Shown: positions 62,839 to 64,000 of the stretch, one piece after another
Layout of the letters: the number at the start of each line of letters is the position of its first letter
Position numbering within the stretch: the first letter of the stretch is position 1
Assembly (NCBI RefSeq): GCF_016908565.1
Contig: NZ_JAFBED010000001.1
Span: 434,001 to 498,000, forward strand
DNA length: 64,000 bases
From: Sutcliffiella tianshenii
GTDB lineage: Bacteria; Bacillota; Bacilli; Bacillales; Bacillaceae_I
Direction: 5' to 3'
Translations under genes and position numbers: made by a program
The notes under the pieces: model-generated
What the model was told of the DNA's origin: nothing
Seen by the model: only the letters and a program-made list of their open reading frames with translations
The model's database searches: none

Positions 62839-64000
62839 CTAGTAGTAGGATAGCATGTGGCTTTGCAGTTCCTTGATGAGTCGGATGCTGAGCATGAGTT
62901 CCTCTTTTTCGCGGGTTGTCAGCTTGGTCAGGTCGAGTGTCGAGGTCAGCGCCTCCCCTTTTTGATGCTGGTTCCAGCGGTTTGTCACGTAATAGTCCAG
63001 GATCGATTCGATCGATGCCTTGAGATCCTTTTGAAAGCTGTTGGAAAGGATCTTTTTCTCATGAAGCTGGTCGATTTTCTCGATCGGTGTGCCATAGGTG
63101 ATCCCGTTCATGAGTGCGAGGATCTGCAGGCTGTGGTGATACGGGAAAAGTATGTGTTTTTTCAGGTCGATGGTTTTCTTTTGCATCCGGAATATGGAAC
63201 GTATCGGCTGCTCCAAGGCCGGGATCGGGTTGTCGCGCTCAAGCTGGGACAGGCGGTAGAGAAAGATTTTCGCCCGGTCCAGGGATTGCTCGATGCTGGC
63301 TTTGAATTGCTCGTGCAAGGTGTCGTCCCCGTAGATGAGCCGGTAGGAAAAGAAATTTTGTGCGAGCAGGAGCCTGTCGTTGGTGGCGTGGAGCACCCAC
63401 TCTCTTATGCGGCTTTCCCATTGTTCTAGGTCCCCTCTCCACTGCGGGTTGGAGGCCATCATGTCTCCCGGGCATCTTTTATAGCCTGCATGTTCGAGGT
63501 TGGCGACGATTTTTTCAGAAAGCTGCTCGAAGTACTCCTTTTTGCTGTCGTCCTCATAGACAAGGAAATGGTCCTGGTCGGTGAGGAGGAACTGCTCCCT
63601 TCTGCCGGCGCTGCCCATGAGGTAGAAGCAGAATCTTGCCGGCGCGTCTGTTGGTGGCATCTCCTCGATGCCAAGCTCGATGCAGCGCTGGATGAGCTGG
63701 TCGTACAGGGTGTTCATCACGTCCAAGGCATGCAGGGTCGGGACTTGTTGCTGCAGCATGGTGCCGAGTGTGGAGTACAAGGCTGTCTTGATGGTTGGCA
63801 GGGTCTCTTTGTTTGCTGTTGAGATCTCGGTCGTCCCCTTAAGGAAGTTCGCGCTTTTGATCTGCAGGAGTTCTGTCAGTGTGACGATGCCGAGAGTTTG
63901 CTTGTTGTCGGTGACTGGCAGATGCTTGATTCCGTTTAACAGCATGGTCGTGATAGCTTCATAGAAAAAGGCGGTGGGCTCGATGGTGATCGGGTTTGGC
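62839..64000 (-). CDS. CBS/DUF294 nucleotidyltransferase-like protein (N-terminus outside window)
   Basis: The frame remains open from 63945 to the window end (PITIEPTAFFYEAITTMLLN then GIKHLPV), so ~386 C-terminal residues are seen. A CBS domain part is followed by a DUF294 putative nucleotidyltransferase domain (LMGSAGRREQFLLTDQDHFL, GDMMASNPQWRG) and the DUF294_C helical region. The GSAGR..D-x-D pattern suggests a GlnD-like nucleotidyltransferase active site. Coupled to the exonuclease gene. Confidence 0.88.
   Translation of the reverse strand, partial: PNPITIEPTAFFYEAITTMLLNGIKHLPVTDNKQTLGIVTLTELLQIKSANFLKGTTEISTANKETLPTIKTALYSTLGTMLQQQVPTLHALDVMNTLYDQLIQRCIELGIEEMPPTDAPARFCFYLMGSAGRREQFLLTDQDHFLVYEDDSKKEYFEQLSEKIVANLEHAGYKRCPGDMMASNPQWRGDLEQWESRIREWVLHATNDRLLLAQNFFSYRLIYGDDTLHEQFKASIEQSLDRAKIFLYRLSQLERDNPIPALEQPIRSIFRMQKKTIDLKKHILFPYHHSLQILALMNGITYGTPIEKIDQLHEKKILSNSFQKDLKASIESILDYYVTNRWNQHQKGEALTSTLDLTKLTTREKEELMLSIRLIKELQSHMLSYY

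Noticed and set aside
1-64000. CRISPR array, prophage, complete IS element, tRNA or rRNA gene
   Set aside because: No regular spacer-repeat array, transposase, integrase or tRNA/rRNA-like sequence was seen on either strand.

Overview
The window comes from an endospore-forming member of the Bacillaceae. The evidence is spoIIID next to mbl, flhO, flhP and fabZ (the Bacillus gene order), strong AGGAGG ribosome-binding sites, frequent TTG/GTG starts, lipoboxes, CWB2 cell-wall proteins and CcpA-like and Zur-like sites. Species cannot be fixed from sequence alone.

Layout. (1) 1-2967, minus: a NikA/CntA-type metal or metallophore ABC importer (binding protein plus the start of the first permease) and a DMT-family permease. 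Two near-consensus Zur boxes lie just upstream of the DMT gene. (2) 3176-4193: a small secreted protein between inverted copies of a short repeat. (3) 4206-10428, minus: a six-gene glycan cluster, rmlB, rmlA, a VioA-like aminotransferase, a VioB-like acetyltransferase, a Wzx flippase and a WecF-like glycosyltransferase, predicted to place a 4-acetamido-4,6-dideoxyhexose on a lipid-linked glycan. (4) 10598-20046: a CWB2/beta-propeller protein; a module with a SipW-type signal peptidase, two small exported proteins with related N-termini (one DUF1102-like), a DUF5305-like membrane protein and a NarL-type two-component system; then a CWB2-CAP protein with an apparent AUC start. (5) 20128-31469: a mannosylglycerate/glucosylglycerate catabolic locus (PTS EIIABC, GH38 hydrolase, GH13_18 phosphorylase, glycerate kinase, RpiR regulator, ManA, aldose epimerase, and a frameshifted ROK sugar kinase). 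(6) 31844-51363, minus: an approximately 20-kb AT-rich exopolysaccharide cluster using UDP-Glc, UDP-GlcA, GDP-Man and GDP-L-Fuc, with a Wzx, a Wzy-like polymerase, an initiating sugar transferase and at least five glycosyltransferases. It has a long leader with strong hairpins, an attenuator-like hairpin before manC, and an internal manA/epimerase relic. (7) 52027-60345: conserved cell-envelope and sporulation genes (fabZ, epuA-like, flhP, flhO, mbl, spoIIID) interrupted by a 3-kb island of paralogous lipoproteins and repeats. (8) 60640-64000: a BsuPI-domain protein, a lipoprotein, a DnaQ-type exonuclease and a CBS/DUF294 protein cut by the window end.

How the parts fit: most of the window deals with the cell surface. 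Sugar nucleotides from RmlA/RmlB, GalU, Ugd, ManC, Gmd and Fcl feed two separate Wzx-type glycan pathways. The compatible-solute locus imports mannosylglycerate as a phosphate, splits it to mannose-6-P and glycerate, and sends both to glycolysis. The SipW/DUF1102/DUF5305/two-component module looks like a self-regulated surface-protein system and is the best candidate for an undescribed system.
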